The notes: generated by a model not told the origin, from the sequence alone. Shown: positions 10,501 through 25,500, numbered from the stretch's first letter. The stretch: DNA of 64,000 nucleotides from Anaspis maculata (GCA_949128115.1 OX421963.1:92823602-92887601); one strand, 5' to 3'. Program-made: numbers and translations.

Positions 10501-13500
10501 AATACGCCATTCTTGTCTACCACTGGCGTCAGGTTTCTTTGCCACCATTCAGATCGGTGAACTCCATGGCGAACTGCTGGGTATTATGATTTTTTGGTCT
10601 ATCATCTTTTGAATCTGTGTTTTCACTTCGTTTTTATGGACGAAAGGGTATCTGGATGTTTTTGAATATACCGGCATTTCGTCTGATGTTTTGATTTGAT
10701 GTTTGATCGGATTTGTGAAAGTTAAAGGGGTATCTTCATCGTAAAAAATATGAGAAAATTGTTTCACAAGGTTTTCAATGGCGATTTTTTTCCTCAGCAT
10801 TCATGTGTTTAGTTCGAATTTTGGGTTGATTGCATTGTTTGTGTTCAAAATTATGGAAATTAGAACATTCCATTGAGTTTTTCTGAAAATCTTCAGGAGC
10901 AATCAGCTCGGAGTCGAGAGGTTCTGAATAAAGTGGCTCAGAAAAGTCAAGATTGATGGGTTGTTCAGTTTTATTCATAATCGTTACGAAAGCTTTATAG
11001 TTTTTTGCAGTAGTCGAGCACTCTAGGATCTCACAGCCATGTGATGATACATAGGGAATGATGATGTCACCATTGGCGATGGTGGTTCTCACATTGACAA
11101 TTTGTTCGCAACGAGGGATTATTGAACAGGTATTAATTTGTTTTGGGGGAATATTTTGAAAATAAATTTTCGGGTTTCCAAACGGAGTCACCAGTGTTCG
11201 ACTATTGAAATCCAGAGTAGCATTCAAAAACTGCAAGTTGTCCAAGCCAATTGAAGTCCTTTGAAAATATCATGGAATTTGAATAATCGAAATTTCATAA
11301 ATTCACCTGGGCGATTAAATATGTAGGGAACTTCCATCCATCCGCTATATTTATGCGCCGAGGTTGAAAACATGTTTGATAATAATAATATTTATTCAGA
11401 ATGCCATTACAACGTTGAATAATGGATATACAATATAACTACAATATGAATCGAATTGAATGGTGTCTGGGAAAATCTGCTCTGCAATATCCGGATCAAC
11501 AAATGATTGGCTAGCTTCTGTGTCTATCAAAAACTTCAAGTCTTTGAAATTTGGGAAGATAACATACGGTAATTGATTTGTATGCTCTTCGCTATGATTA
11601 ATGGTTACTTGTTCAATTTCGTCCCTGAGGCCGACAATAAAAAATTTCCGTCCGATACATATTGATGATTTGGTCCGTTAGTTGGTCCGTTAATTTCTGG
11701 GATATCTTGAGTTTCGTTATGATGGAACTGAGAGTTGTAATTATTATCAGGTCTGTAATTTTGGGTAAAATTCGGTGATCTCTGTTGGTTTTGCCTGGTA
11801 CTTATACTTATGGGTACCGTAGAGTGGGGCTACTTTGAAACGAGGGGTAACTTTGAACAAAAAATAACTTTGCTATAATCATTAATAGCGGAAATAATAT
11901 CAGGTTTAGATACATGCAGTTTTTTTTATAAGGTTTATTATACTTTCAGGAATTATATGGCAGCACAGGTTGAAGATCACTATTTTAGGTTCGTAATAAT
12001 GACGTTTTGTTGACAGCTGTCAAAAAAGTGAGGTTGATGAGGTGCGCAAACTTTACCGTTTGGAAAAGTTAGTATTTGCATTACAGGCTCCAAAATTCGT
12101 TTATGTTACCTTTGAAATGTTGCGACAAAGATGTAATGACCTGAAGCGTTCCATCAAAACTTTACAGTGAATAACTATGGACTCAATGTATTGTTCAGAG
12201 ATATTGATCTCTTCATTTTATATTCTTACATTTACCTAATCACATTTTTGCTGTAGAATTTTTGGAAAATTATGTGTTATTTTCAACTATGTCATTCATG
12301 GGTTTAATTCAAGGTTTTATTCTTACGATATAGTCTTTTTTCATTGTACCTGCATGTAAAACTGATAAAATACCTGAACATAAATTATAGTCTCTTTAAA
12401 ATATAGAGAATTTTTTTTTTATATCAAACAATTTTTTTTTAGTTTTGTAGCGTTCAAAGAAACCCTATCAAAAAGGTTTCATTGAAATTGTATGTTTCGA
12501 TTACCTTTGTTCAAAGTAACCTCAACCTAGGGGTTACTTTGAACACCCACATTTTAATTTAAAAAAAGGCCTTGTTGGTCATATTGCAATTGGAATTTTT
12601 GATCAACATGTAGCTCAAAGCGATGCCCGTGATTTACTTTTTTTTCAAAATTTTCACACAAACACTTTCGAAGATATCAGCATTTAAACTGGAAATCTGT
12701 TCAAAGTAACCTCGTTCTACGGTACCGGCGGCGTGGATTATCTGTAATTCGGGTTCGGTTTGAAAACATTCCGGTCCCTGTTTTGGTAATTATTTTGGAA
12801 ATTATTCGGTCTGAAATTTTGCGGTTAAGAGTTTCTGAAAGGTTGTGCATTTGTGGAGGATTTAGGTCTCTGTATTTGTCGCGGCTGTACATTGATTGGC
12901 TGAGACGGAAAGTTTTGCTTTAATGTGTTTGAGTTTGAACTTTGTGGGGTCTGACCACCTGAATTTGAAGGTTTCTGGTAATATTTCACATTGTTTTCTT
13001 CATTAATGTATTGAAGGGCGGTTTGCAAATCTGGAGGCCTCATGGCCCGAATTCCGCTTCCAAGGGGTTCTCTCAGACCGGCGAGGAACTCCTTCAGCGC
13101 TAACTTATTATACAATTCCTTTTTAATTACTTGACCTTCCGCAGTTGGTTCATGCATCGTAACATATGAGCAAAGCAAGTTCAACAATCCCACCACTTTA
13201 TCATAAAAATGCAGGCTGGTTTCGCTGGACTGTTTACTGAGAACCAAATCTCTTATTAAGCATATTTCGTCCCGTTGGTCGCTGAAATTCCGCGATAGAG
13301 CATCGCGAAGGTCGTCCCATGTTTCTACGGGTGATATATTTATGGCGATCTTTGCATTTCCCGTCAACTTATTCATCAACGATTTCAAAATGAAAATTTT
13401 TTGAAAACATTGCGGGTTGTTTTGGTCAATGAAGGTATCTATTATGGTTGCCGCTGTAGTCAAGAAATTATTCAATTCGTTGGGGTTGCCGTCATAAAGG

Positions 13501-16500
13501 GGTACGCAGTTTAGGTATTCGGGTTTAAACTGCATAGCACCCCCAACCACTTGCTGCGGAGGCTGTTGCACGACTCCTTGAGGAGGATTTTGCGCTGGAT
13601 TCATTATTACTGAAGTATTATAGTTGGTAAGTTAGTATTATCAGTTAGAATCAATTGATTATTGATTAAACTTGTATTTATATTGAAAATTTAGGGATCA
13701 AGGGGGGTCGATATTTAGTTGTTGGATTCCTTCGATTAATCTTTCGATTTCAGACATGAACTGTATATCAGAAAAATCGCTCACTCTAAAAATCCGGAGA
13801 ACTGGAGTTGCATCGGGGTGTGGTCGGTAGCTCTGGGATGTCTCAAAAGGGCCGGTGGTTATTCGATGTTTGGAATGCCATTAAAGTCCTTTTTCAACTT
13901 CGATTCGCGATGAATCCAGAGAACACAGGTTTTACTGGATTAATTGTTGAAACAAACAATTTTCGCGATGAAAAATGTCCAGTAATCCTAACGACTGCGC
14001 CAATTATATCAATTGGGACCGAACAAACGTTTTTAAAAAATATTTTATCAACTAAAGAACGTATTAGGCTTCTATTCGGATCTAATAATAATGAATGCTA
14101 CTACAATGCGTTTCTATTATAATAATTCTGGAAGTGCTGATTCCGCAGTGCTGACATTGCATTAGTGTGGCAGTAGCATCGATGTCACTTACACAAAAAT
14201 TTAGTTTTCTTCAATCTATTTCAAAATTCTTGTAATTCAAAGTTTGCGAATGACTATAAACCTAGTCTCAAAACTGAATTTTAGATCGAAGCGATCAGCA
14301 ACAAGACTGAAACGTTTGACAGCATGCGAAAACGAACCACGAGGACAGCAATGCACCTCCAAAGCTTCGGCATCACTTCAAAAGACGTAATATTGTTTTG
14401 CACTGAGAATACAATAGACAGCGTGATTCCGTACATAGCTGCGACGTACTTGGGCGCAAAAGTCGGTTCTTTGGACCCTAATTTGTCGACAAGGGACACA
14501 AAACACTTAGTGGAAATTGTAGCACCTAAAATGATCTTCGTTCAAGAAGCTTCAGTACAATTAATCGAAGCCAGCAGTATCCAAACTCCTACTCAAATAG
14601 TAGTTTTTGGAAGATCGCTCACGTATCCGACTTTTGAAGAGTTCAGTAAGGCTTCAGCTACAGAAGAAGCTTCAACAGAAGAAGGCTGCTTCCGGCCAGT
14701 TGAGGGTATCTGCACCGATGACACGGCAGTGGTTTTTTTCAGCAGTGGCACCACTGGGTTACCGAAAGCGATATGCCTCAGTCACTCTGCTGTTCTTCAA
14801 ATGGGCTACGGAATGGCGTTTGTATTTCTATCTGCTGTATTTTTGCACATTGTAAATGATTCATTTCCAGCGAGTTTGAGTTCAATACCAGAGTCTTACT
14901 CCATTTCACCACCTTGTACTGGATGTCGGCAGTTACGATGCTCATTACAAATTTCGAAACCGGAGGCTGCAGGGTGCTAGCCAGCAAGTTCGATGCAGAA
15001 ATTATATTTCGTCTCATTGAAACACACAAGGTTTGTACACTTCAACAACTCGTCTGGTGCTTCTGGTATGACTGTCGATCAAAACGAAAGCTCCGAGTAT
15101 TATAAAGAGCTGTACTCGGAGCTGTACTGGCCTGCGTTATTAGCCCGCATAACTCTTTTGTCGGCCTTGTTTGAAAGTGTGTTGTCGCCAATTTTGAGTC
15201 CCCAATTTGAACTTTGCAGGTAACAAACGTTTTCTCCGCTCCAACCCTCACCTACCTCTTGACCAGCTTCGAAGACGCAGAGCGATACGACACGTCTACC
15301 GTTGACGTATGGGCCATGGGTGGCAGTACTTTATCCCCCAATCAACTGCAGCGAACGAGAGACTTACTGAAACACACCAACGTTCTGTTGGCTTACGGGA
15401 TGACCGAGGCCGGTTTCGTTTCCATGTTCGATCCGAGAACTGACCGGGAACTGATGGAGAAAAAGATGAAATCTTCGGGAAAAATCATGGCCGAATGTAA
15501 TGTGAAGGTAGGTGAATATAGAGTGATCGATGAAAAAAAGTCTCTTCAAAATTCAAAATATCTTCGTTAAAGGAAGAAATTATTACTGAGAAATCCCGGC
15601 TTTCAATTCCAGACAGAAATCTGCTTCACTATGACTGCAATTAACGGTGGTTTCTGTTGCCGTCAAGTAATTTTTCATGCTGCTACGAGCAACGACTCCC
15701 GTACAATCTGGTAAACACGCGAAGTTTCTAGACTCTTTCACAGCCGCAGTGTACGAATTCGCGGAGCTCTGGATAGATCTAGAGCATCTAGAGCAGATCT
15801 GTGATGGCATTGAAATACATGGAGACTCCAACGGCTTTCTGCAACCTTTGCAGCACCTTCTCAAATTCCACCATCTGCTCCCAATATGTCTCTGAAACAA
15901 TGACCATGTCATCCAGGTAAATTAAAATTCCTCGCCATTGAAGGGTTAAGCGTATATAGTTGCGTTACACCTCCCCTTTTGGGAGAATATAAGCCATTTA
16001 TTGGTAAACAATACAAATCGAGTATAAATCAATAGAACATTGTGAAAAGGTAACTAACTGTAAAAATAACAGAAAAACTTTGTAAAAAATGAAATAGGAA
16101 AAAGTTCTGTTTATAGTTGAACAACTTCACTAAGCACTTCACCAAATGAAACCTCACTCCCGTGCAGCCGGCAAATGTCAAGAAAATAAGAAATGTGAGA
16201 CCATCAAAAGGCCCTGCTGAAATAAGGTTGACGAACTTGGATAAATGTAACCGTCCGCCCGAGCGCCCGCCCATTCTGGAAATTGGTCAAAAAATAATAA
16301 TCAACTTAAAATATAGTAAATTTCATCGAAAGACTTTTGAGGGGGTAAAGTTGCCAGCACAGATATAGCATTACCCCTCTGAATTTCAAGACTGATTCTT
16401 TGTTTTAAAAATTCTGTTGATCGAGTTTCTTTCGATTTTTCAAAAAATTTTCGACCAACCTCCGCAATGAAAGACTTGGCTGAAGGACCCCAAGAGCCAA

Positions 16501-19500
16501 ATGTCTCGACACCAAATGGACAAATAATAAAGCGATCTGCCAGCTGAGAGTACTTCACCTTTTTTTTTTCTTCGGCGATAGCTGCAGCACTCCCACCAGC
16601 TTTTGATGAGATCGCAATATTACTCTGACACATGGTGTCACAACAAGTGGCGTCCCAGATCAGCTGACGGCCATTTTTCCATGGGAGAATGATGCATACC
16701 TGAATTTATGTAGGAACGAACGTATCCATTAAATATTCTGTGGTTCCTTTCTACTGTTCCAACCGTCTCATGTCGATATGCTGTTGACACTTTATGCTCA
16801 TACTTTAGCTGAATGGCTAGTTCATCAAATAGCGCATTTTATACTCAGTACCAAGATCTGTTCTAATTACCTTTGGAAAACCATATGTGAGAAAAACCTC
16901 TTGGAATAGAGCTCGCGCTACCGTTTTAGATTCCTTGTCCGGAATAGGAATACTTACGAGATACTTTGACAAATCGCATATTGCTGTAAGAGCATATTTA
17001 TATCCGTCGATGGACACCGGAAGTGGTCCAATTGTATCAATTATCAAAAGCTCAAATGCTTTTTGTGGTGTTGGTGTGATAATTAATTTTTCTAAATCTC
17101 CTTTCATAGGTTTATTTAACTTGCATGACTCGCAATTTCTTATGAAATTCACCAAATCTTTTTTCATGTTTCTCCACTTGAAATACAATTTCAATTTCGA
17201 TAACATTCTCTTGGAGCCCGCATGACCTCCAAGTAGTGGATCATTATGAAATGTTTATAGAAAATGTTCTGTCGTTTTCGTCGGATAGTGTGATAATAGG
17301 GGTACAAATCGCGATTTTTACATGTGTGAGGGTTCGATTTCCAATATTTTCAAATGCATTGATGCTTATAACTCTTAATAGTCCGGATGCTAGTTGAAAG
17401 TACCTTGCATTTTTTGATGAGAAGATGCCATTCGGTGGAAATGTTCTTTGCATCGTACTCTTCCGATCCAGAAAGGTAGCCATCAGCGCCATCCATGCCG
17501 GCGGCGTATACAGGGTGATACAGAAAAAAAAAGTTGGAAAATTATATTTAATTAACCGAAACATGTGGAGACGTGTAACTCACCACATACATTAACTATT
17601 TTATGCTTATGAAGTCACAGCAAACTGTTCTTGATTACCTTGAACCATCTTTAAAATGTAGAGGAAAACCAGAAAAAAAAACAAGAACACTCTTTTTTCC
17701 ATAAATAAGTAATTCTTCGAGATATTGACACAATACTTGGTATTTCTACAAAAAGTATTATTAGAAATGATATGAGCTGGGTAGCCAATTTCTAAGCCAA
17801 CTATTTCCAGAAATACGATTGTCAACTTTTTTTTCCTCTTGAGCACCATCTTGAATCTGCCCTGTGAGGCATCGTTGAAAAAGTGATTGGTTATTATAAT
17901 AATGGTAACATGGAATCATTGCATCGCAAAAACAACCTCCTCATCATAATTTAGTGACCTCTTCGGCGAAAAAGAATTGTCATTCACGTATTTTTTGGCT
18001 CTTCAAAGCTTTAGTGCTCATGATGGCATTTGCAACACCTGGAATGGTAAAATATATTACGCATTATGAACCTTGATGAACTTTGAGGTCTCGTTAGAGG
18101 TAGCCTACCAAGTTTCACCGTCATCAATTGAGAGGTTTGTTCTTAAAAGCTGTTTGAACAAAATTTGTGTCGTTTTTTTTATGAAAAATACAAAATATTG
18201 GGTCTCTCACCCTCACTTGATCCCTCACTGAGGATAGCCTGAAACCGAAAGTTTCCGAATTTTTCATGATAATGGTTCAGTGGGAAGTGCTCTTCAATGT
18301 TTAGTTGTCAAAAATTGCATAGTGGCGTTCAGATTTCAGACAAAGAGCGACAAAGAAGTTCATGCAGTAAAAAAAGACATAAATTACAGTCGAGAAAAAA
18401 CTAGTCCAGAGCTAGACTGAAAGCAGCCTGGAGACCTTGCTTTTCATAACATAAATGTGCAATTTGGTACACTGTTAGAGCCTCAAGTTAGTAATGTTTC
18501 AAGCCTTTCACCCACGCTTGAGAGTCTTACAGAACCTGTGTATTGCGGGAAGCCTATCTAAAAGAGACATTTCAGGGATTTTTCCGTTGCATTGAAAGCT
18601 GTGTCTTTTTCCACTGCATGAACTTCTTTGTCGCTCTCTGTCTAGAATCTGAACGCAACTATGCAGATTTTGACAACTACACATTGAAGAGCAGTTCTCA
18701 GTGAACCATCAGCATGAAAATTTTGGAGACTTTCGGTTTCAGGCTTTCCTCAACGAGGGATCAAATAAGGGTGGAAGATACAATATTTTGAATTTTCCAT
18801 AAAAAAATTAAACAAATTTTGGTCAAACAGCTTTTGAGAACAAACCTTTCAATTGATGATTGCAAAACTTGGTGGGCTACCTCAAAGTACATCACGGTTC
18901 ATAATGCGTAACATATTTCATCATTCCAGATGTTGCAAATGCCATCATAGGCACTAAAGCTTTGAAGAGCCAGAAAATACGTGAATGGCAATTCTTTCCC
19001 GCCGAAGAGGTCACTAAATTATGATGAGGAGGTTGTTTTTGCGATGCATTGATTCCATGCTACCATGATTATAATAGCCGATCACTTTTTCAACGATGCC
19101 TCACAGGGCAGATTCAAGATGGTGCTCAAGAGGAAAAAAAGTTGCCAATCGTATTTCTGGAAATAGTTGGCTTAGGAATTGGCTACCCAACTCATATCAT
19201 TTCTCACATCACTTTTAGTAGAAATACCAAGTATTGTGTCAATATCTCTAAGAATCACTTATTTATGGAAAAAAGAGTGTTTTTGTTTTTTTTTCTGTTT
19301 TTCCCCTATATTTCAAAGATGGTTCAAGGTAATCAAGAACGGTTTACTGTGGCTTCATGAGCATAAAACAGTTGATGTATGTGGTAAATTGGACGTCTCC
19401 ACATGCTTCGGTTATTCAAATATAATTTTTCAACTTTTTTTTTCTGTTTCACCCTGTATACGCTGCCGGCATGGATGGCGCTGATGGCTACCTTTCTGGA

Positions 19501-22500
19501 TCGGAAGAGTATGATGCAAAGAACATTTTCACCGAGTGGCATCTTCTCATCAAAAAATGCAAGGTTCATTCCATTTTATGCAACTAGCATCCGGACTATA
19601 AAATTTCATCCTCGTTCTGAAGCTTCAACATTTTTATTTCATTCTCGCCGGCCATATTATCCAACTTGGTTAGCAGAGGCTCTAAAGCACTGTTAACGCT
19701 AGCGGGTTCCTATTTGTTACTCGAGGGATTATCCTGTACTCTTACATCACCGGGCTTTACCCTGGATAACAAAGCCTTAGCTTTGTTATCACTAGTAACT
19801 TTTCCATCAAAACTCGCAACACACTGTAAATTGTATTCCTGTATTATCATACTTATTCGATTTTCGAAAACTTTGAACTTGAGATGTGGTAAATTGAAGG
19901 TATCTTTATTGTTTGTCACCTCAAAAACTCCAACTTCATTTTCGCATATTCTGATTTCCTTTTCCGATCGGTCAGTTTCTGTGAGAATTTTTTCTTTCCT
20001 GGTTTGGGCTCGCGTCATCATTTTTGCTACATTGATATTTGAAACTTCAAGTTCTTCAATATTTACCCTTGACAAAGCATCAGGTCCTACATTGTCTTTC
20101 CTCTTTATGTAATTGATTTCAAAATCGTATTCCTCTAATTCGAGGCGCATACGTGTTAGCTTGGAAGTAGGACTCTTCATTGAGAATAAATAAACGAGTA
20201 GGCGGTGATCAGATCTCACAATAAATCTCTTTCCATAGACTTATGGTTTGAAATAATCAACAGCCCAGTGAATTGCTGTTGATTCTTTTTCAATGGTACT
20301 TTTGTTAGCTTCTCCCTTTGTAAATTTTTCAGATGCAAATGCGATTGGTGAATCGTTTTCGTTGTGTTCCTGTGACAAAACTGCGCCACATGCAATATTT
20401 GAGGCGTCAGTTGAAAGTATTGAAGTTTTTGAAAAATCTGGATACTGCAATATTGGCGGCATCATCAATGCCTTTTTCAAACTCGAAAATGCACTGTTAC
20501 AATCCGTAGTCCATTCGAATGGGACTCCTTTTTTTGTAAGCTGATTTAGTGGAGAAGTTATTTCAGCAAAGTTTCTTATAAAACGCCGATAATAATCAGC
20601 GAATGCTACGAAACGCTTGGCTTTATCAGCGTTTTTTAGAATAGGAAAAATTTTAATTGCATCGAACTTTGCTGAGTCAAGTAGGACTCCTTTGTCTGAA
20701 ATGGTATGGCCCAAATATGTGACCTGATCTTTGAAGAATTGACATTTATTAGGATTTAACTTTGAAGTGCTACTCCGGCATACTTCAAAAACTTTTCTGA
20801 CATCTTGTAAATGACGTCCTTCTGAACACCCTGTAATTATAACATCATCAACGTACAAAAACGCCACATCGAGTGGTAGACCCGAAAATGCCATTGTCAT
20901 CATACGTTGAAAACTGTTACATGACACATTCAAACCGAAGGGCAATCTTTTGAATCTGTATGAAGCACTTTCGATAGAAAAAGATGTGATATTTTGTGAG
21001 TTCTCTTCTAACGGAATTTGATGAGATCCGGCCATTAGGTCAATAACCGAGAACCATTTGGCCCTACCTAATTCATCTAGGATCGCATCAATTCTTGGTA
21101 ATGGGAATTTATCTTGTACCAGTTTTTTATTAATTTGTCTGAAATCAACGACCAAACGTCATTTTTTCTCATCAGGGTCTTCCGCTTTTTTGGAGACGAG
21201 TATTAATGAAGAACTGAAAGGTGACCTGCTCGCTTCTATCAAGTCTTTTTGTTTCAATAATTCTACCTGCCTTTTCACTTCTTGTTTTTGCGATTGTGGC
21301 AGTCTGTACGGTTTTATGTAGACGAGTGTTTCTCTGTTAACGTAAGTTCCTGTTCGTAAAAGTTGTTATTTGTTAATATATCTTCCTCTGAAGCAAAAAT
21401 ATCTGGAAATTCTTCGCAAAGGGCAAATAATTCATCTTGAACATAAAACAGATGTGTCGGCACCGCTGTTCAGCATTAAAGTGATTACGTTCCTTTCTGT
21501 CATATCCGTGTATAAATTAATAAAACTTCCCATAACCAGGTTGAAACAAAAAAAATTTACTGTTGGTTGTCTTTGTCTTCCAGAGTCTGACCTATCCTCT
21601 GGGGACCTCTCTCGTTTCCCGATTGTGAACACCTGACATTGTGGGTGTTTCCTCGCGTTGTCCTATTCTTACTTTGACCTCTGTAATCGTCACGATTATT
21701 ATTCGAGTAATTGGACCAATTTGCATTTCTCGACGAATTACCTTGAACATTTCCCCGAAAACGAGTGTTTGAGTTATTATTTCGGTAATAATTGCCGCTG
21801 CTACGATAATGTCTGGATCCGCGATTTCCTCGTTGTCGTGCATAATTGTTATTCCGGTAATAATTAACTTGCAAGGGCTCCGTTCTTGTGTTAGCATCTA
21901 TAAAATCCGTCATACGTTCTTGAATCGTTTAGAGGTTCTGAGGCTTTGACAAGCAATTTTGCTGAATGCATCGCATTTTTCAACATTGCTTGTTTCGTTT
22001 CCGTTATAGTATATTTTTCGGCCACATTTTCTGGTTCTCCATCGGTCAAATATGCATTTTTGAGTTTCTTTGCAAGTGGTTCTATTTATTTCGCATGAAC
22101 CTTGGCCGTTTTGTGTCTCTGATCAAGGCTTACCAGCTTGGCTCTTACCAAGTCTATACTTTCTGTTTTAATTACAGCTTTGAGCTTGTCTACTACTCTT
22201 TCTATTGAATTTTCATTCGTGATATTGGCTCTGGCCCTACCTGTCAACCTTGTCTTGACAAACGATAGTGCCAGTGCCTCATGGCCAGTTTGATACGCCT
22301 CAATCAGATCCACCGCGTCGATAGATGTTTGCGGTTCATCTGGTTCCCCATCGTAAGGACTCTTGAAACTATTGGTACATAAGTTCAAAAATTGCGCTGC
22401 GTCTAACACCATATTGACAGTTTGATTTTCTTTTATAGCTTCGAATCTCGAGTTTGTTACGACCGAAAATGGGCCTACAGTAAGGATACCGCTATTTTGC

Positions 22501-25500
22501 TTTGTTTTACACTTTATTTCGTAATTACAGCACTACGTACTATAGGCTGGATTCCGTCCACTGTATGGTTTGAGCATGGTATCGTCTGATATTTTCCTCC
22601 GGGTGCACTGTTCCACTTTTTGGTTGAAATTGGGCACTTCTCTGGTCGGTTCCGTTCCTGAGGGGTGTTCGCTTGTCCTTGTTGTCGTCCTAAGTGTCCT
22701 GTTGTGCAGGATAAACCTGAAATTACTGTTTTAATTAATTGGAAAACTTTGTTGACGAGGGTGATCCTAACCTCATTCGTGATTTCGTGTCAAACTGGGC
22801 CCGGCCGGTGGTTGCCGCGGATGATGGCTGTGTGGATCGGTGTTGATTTCGGCGTTGTCTCCGCTCCTCGAAGATGCAAGCTTCACGGAAGAAATTGGAA
22901 TTGGGAATTGACCGGTTTGTTTTGTTGTTCTGGCAGAATATTCCGTTCTGTCAATGCTGTCATACTTGGTTACCTGTCACTGGGCATTGCTGCCAATCGA
23001 GCATATGAACTGACACTGTTTTTTTTTTGTTGCACTTGCGCGGCAAAAACAGAAACAAGAAGTCTCAGTGGAGATAAACGAAAAAGTGGCGTCGCTATTT
23101 TTCAAAAACGTGTAGCTACCTGTAAAGTGAAACCTCGACGGATGTTGTGCATTTTTCTCGTTGGAATTGAGAATTGGCCGTCGAGATTTCGTCGAACTTG
23201 TTCGGATTAACACAGGTACACGTAAAAGCGAAATTTGTTTGAAAATTCGCACGACTGCGGTCGGATCAAAAATTGGAAAAATTCGTGACTTTGCCCCTTC
23301 ACCTTCAATCTCCGATTTACCATCACCAGGTATGTCACTGATTTTCTTTGACGCGTTTCCCGAGGAAAACATTGTATATTTTTAGGCATTTGGATTTTCT
23401 TTTCGTGGAAGGCGGAAGAAATACTTATCTTCATCGTTGTTGAGGACGGAATCTGGAGCGCTGAAGTCGATCCGTACAACTGAGTTTTGCAGTGTATATC
23501 TGCCTACTTAAAGAGCCGCACACGATCTGAGGTGGGCTTTGGAATTTTGCTTTGGGTGCTTTGGTAATAATTTGTTGTTTTTTTTTTAGGCTCTTTTCCT
23601 CTTTTCTCTTCTTTTTTCTTTTCTTTCCTTTCCTTTTCTTTTCTTTGGTCTTTATTTTCCGTATTCATTTCCTGAGAATCGAAGTCGCAACCTGCTGGAT
23701 CGAAGCGTGCCCTTTTGGAAGTACCTATCGTTCGTGTGTGTCATCAGCAATACACGAGGCCACATCACCGTCATCTAGGTCGCCACCATCAGTTAAGTTG
23801 CATGCTTCGGTTCCTTTTTTTGTTTATTCTTATTTGTGTAGTGTGCTACTACGCTTGTAGTTGTAGTCAATACTATTATTCGGTCGTAGATATACCGCTA
23901 ACCGTAGACACGTAGCACGTAGTTTAAATCAGTTGCAATCAATCAGTAGTGACGTCATACATTTGTTTTTATTGTATTGTATTTTGAAATTGTGATTGAA
24001 TTGATGCATAAGTAGTTGAGTTAGTTCTGGCGCTTGATTAACAGCTTAGTTCTGAATACTATTACGTAGTGCCGCATACTGGCGCTTGCCGCGGGTGGGT
24101 AGTTGCGGAATTGGTCGTGGTAGTAGTCGCTAATTTCGGTCTAGCCCCTAACAAAGACTGCCCCGTGTACACGTAGGTAACATCCTTGTTTAGGTTGCGC
24201 TTGTGTTTTTTTTACAGGACACTACCTACGGCTGAGGCTCAATACTTGCCTGTTTCGGTCGAATGGTGTCGCCGCTACACCCAGTATCATTAACGTGTTG
24301 GTTTATTGTTCACTACTTACGGTATCAGCTCACTTAGGCCCTTCAGGCTCTTGTCAGTCAGGTTATGATACACCTGATATTTTATTTTAAACTGCACTTC
24401 ATATAACTTATAACTGTACTTACCTTCACGTAATTTCTTTTGTTTTCAACATTATCATTTCCTGTCAAGTAATACAGACACACGAATTGGTTCTGGAATA
24501 TATTTGTTTTATTACCTTCGCAATCACAACTACGTATTTTTTTTTATAAGTGCTTACCTTATTGTGGCGGTCATTATTTCGTGGTTCATTTGAGCGCAAT
24601 AAGTGATGAGTATCAAGTGACTTGGCGGCAAATTGGACTTTGTCTGATTTTCCCTTCTGACTATTTTTAGTTGTGTTTTCTTGATCAAACATCTTTCGAC
24701 CTTGTAGAACGGTACTGTGGTGAATCAACTAAACCACGTGGCGCCCAGTTATCTATTTACCCACCCCATTCTCCACTTGTAGTCGGCGGGCCTCTGCAGT
24801 ATCTAACTACCTGGTCACAGGAAGGTAACGAATTGAAACGTGGTTATAAGTTTAATGTATTTGCAATAATATCAATTCCACCTTCAATACGCTTTGCGTA
24901 CTCTTTCACTGTGTTGAACAATTCTTCGCCATGAGATGTCTTATTGAATAATTCCTTAGTTGCTTTGAACTCTTCCTTTATCCTGTCTAGATAACTTGAC
25001 TTGTCTTGAATCACACGCAAATTTGTTCTACGCTCTTGGTTATCTTATTACAAATTTCGCCTAAAAACATTAACTTGTTCAAACTGGTGTCTAAATGAAG
25101 TTGCATCAGACATTCCACGGAAACATTACAAAACGTTTTATTTTATTTTATTTTTGTTCAAATATCGTCTCAGTTTCAAATTGCATTTTCACGTTAATTT
25201 TGCGGCAAGCCATTCGCATAATACTGTGTGATTTTGTACTCACTTTGTTGTGTTTATGCTGTCGGGTCGTTGCATCTTCGGCCTTGATTATGCAGCGTTT
25301 CTGCATGGGTCGAAATGTGCTCCGTTCAGCAGGTGTGGGCATTAGAACAATAGACTCTTCATTCTGGTCTGGTTGTCTAGGACATCAGATGTTGGCTGCT
25401 GCATTTGACAATAGACTCTTCATTTTGGTCTGGTTGTCTCGCCTCTAGGGAATGATGGCTGCTGTTCCTGCTTCCTGCTTGCTGCTTGCTGTTTTCAATA

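Larger units (their letters stand above)
7520..14101 (-). mobile_element. Ty3/gypsy LTR retrotransposon, 17.6/297-like (element 2), carrying a macro domain
   Basis: The element is bounded by two roughly 100-bp direct repeats that serve as LTRs (7520 to about 7619, and 14002-14101), flanked by the 4-bp duplication TACA (7516-7519 and 14102-14105). On the minus strand the 5' LTR is followed at once by TGGCGCAGTCG (13992-14002), the tRNA-Ser-type primer-binding site known from the 17.6/297 group. Coding order is gag (13604 to about 11650, interrupted by a DNA element at 11817-12722), protease, RT, RNase H, macro domain, acidic linker and integrase. The frames contain several stops and frameshifts, so this copy is inactive. 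The macro domain inside pol is not a standard gypsy component. Confidence 0.92.

Noticed and set aside
13808..14122. 104-codon plus-strand open frame in gene B intron 1.
   Set aside because: It spans the untranslated leader, primer-binding site and LTR of element 2 on the wrong strand.
15677..15895. Plus-strand 72-codon open frame in gene B intron 4.
   Set aside because: It is antisense to the RT remnant of element 4, whose YLDD motif explains the conservation.
16620..16660. 'tggtgtcacaacaagtggcg' as a plus-strand retroelement primer-binding site.
   Set aside because: The same bases translate on the minus strand as part of the conserved C-terminal tail of a non-LTR ORF2, which explains them better.
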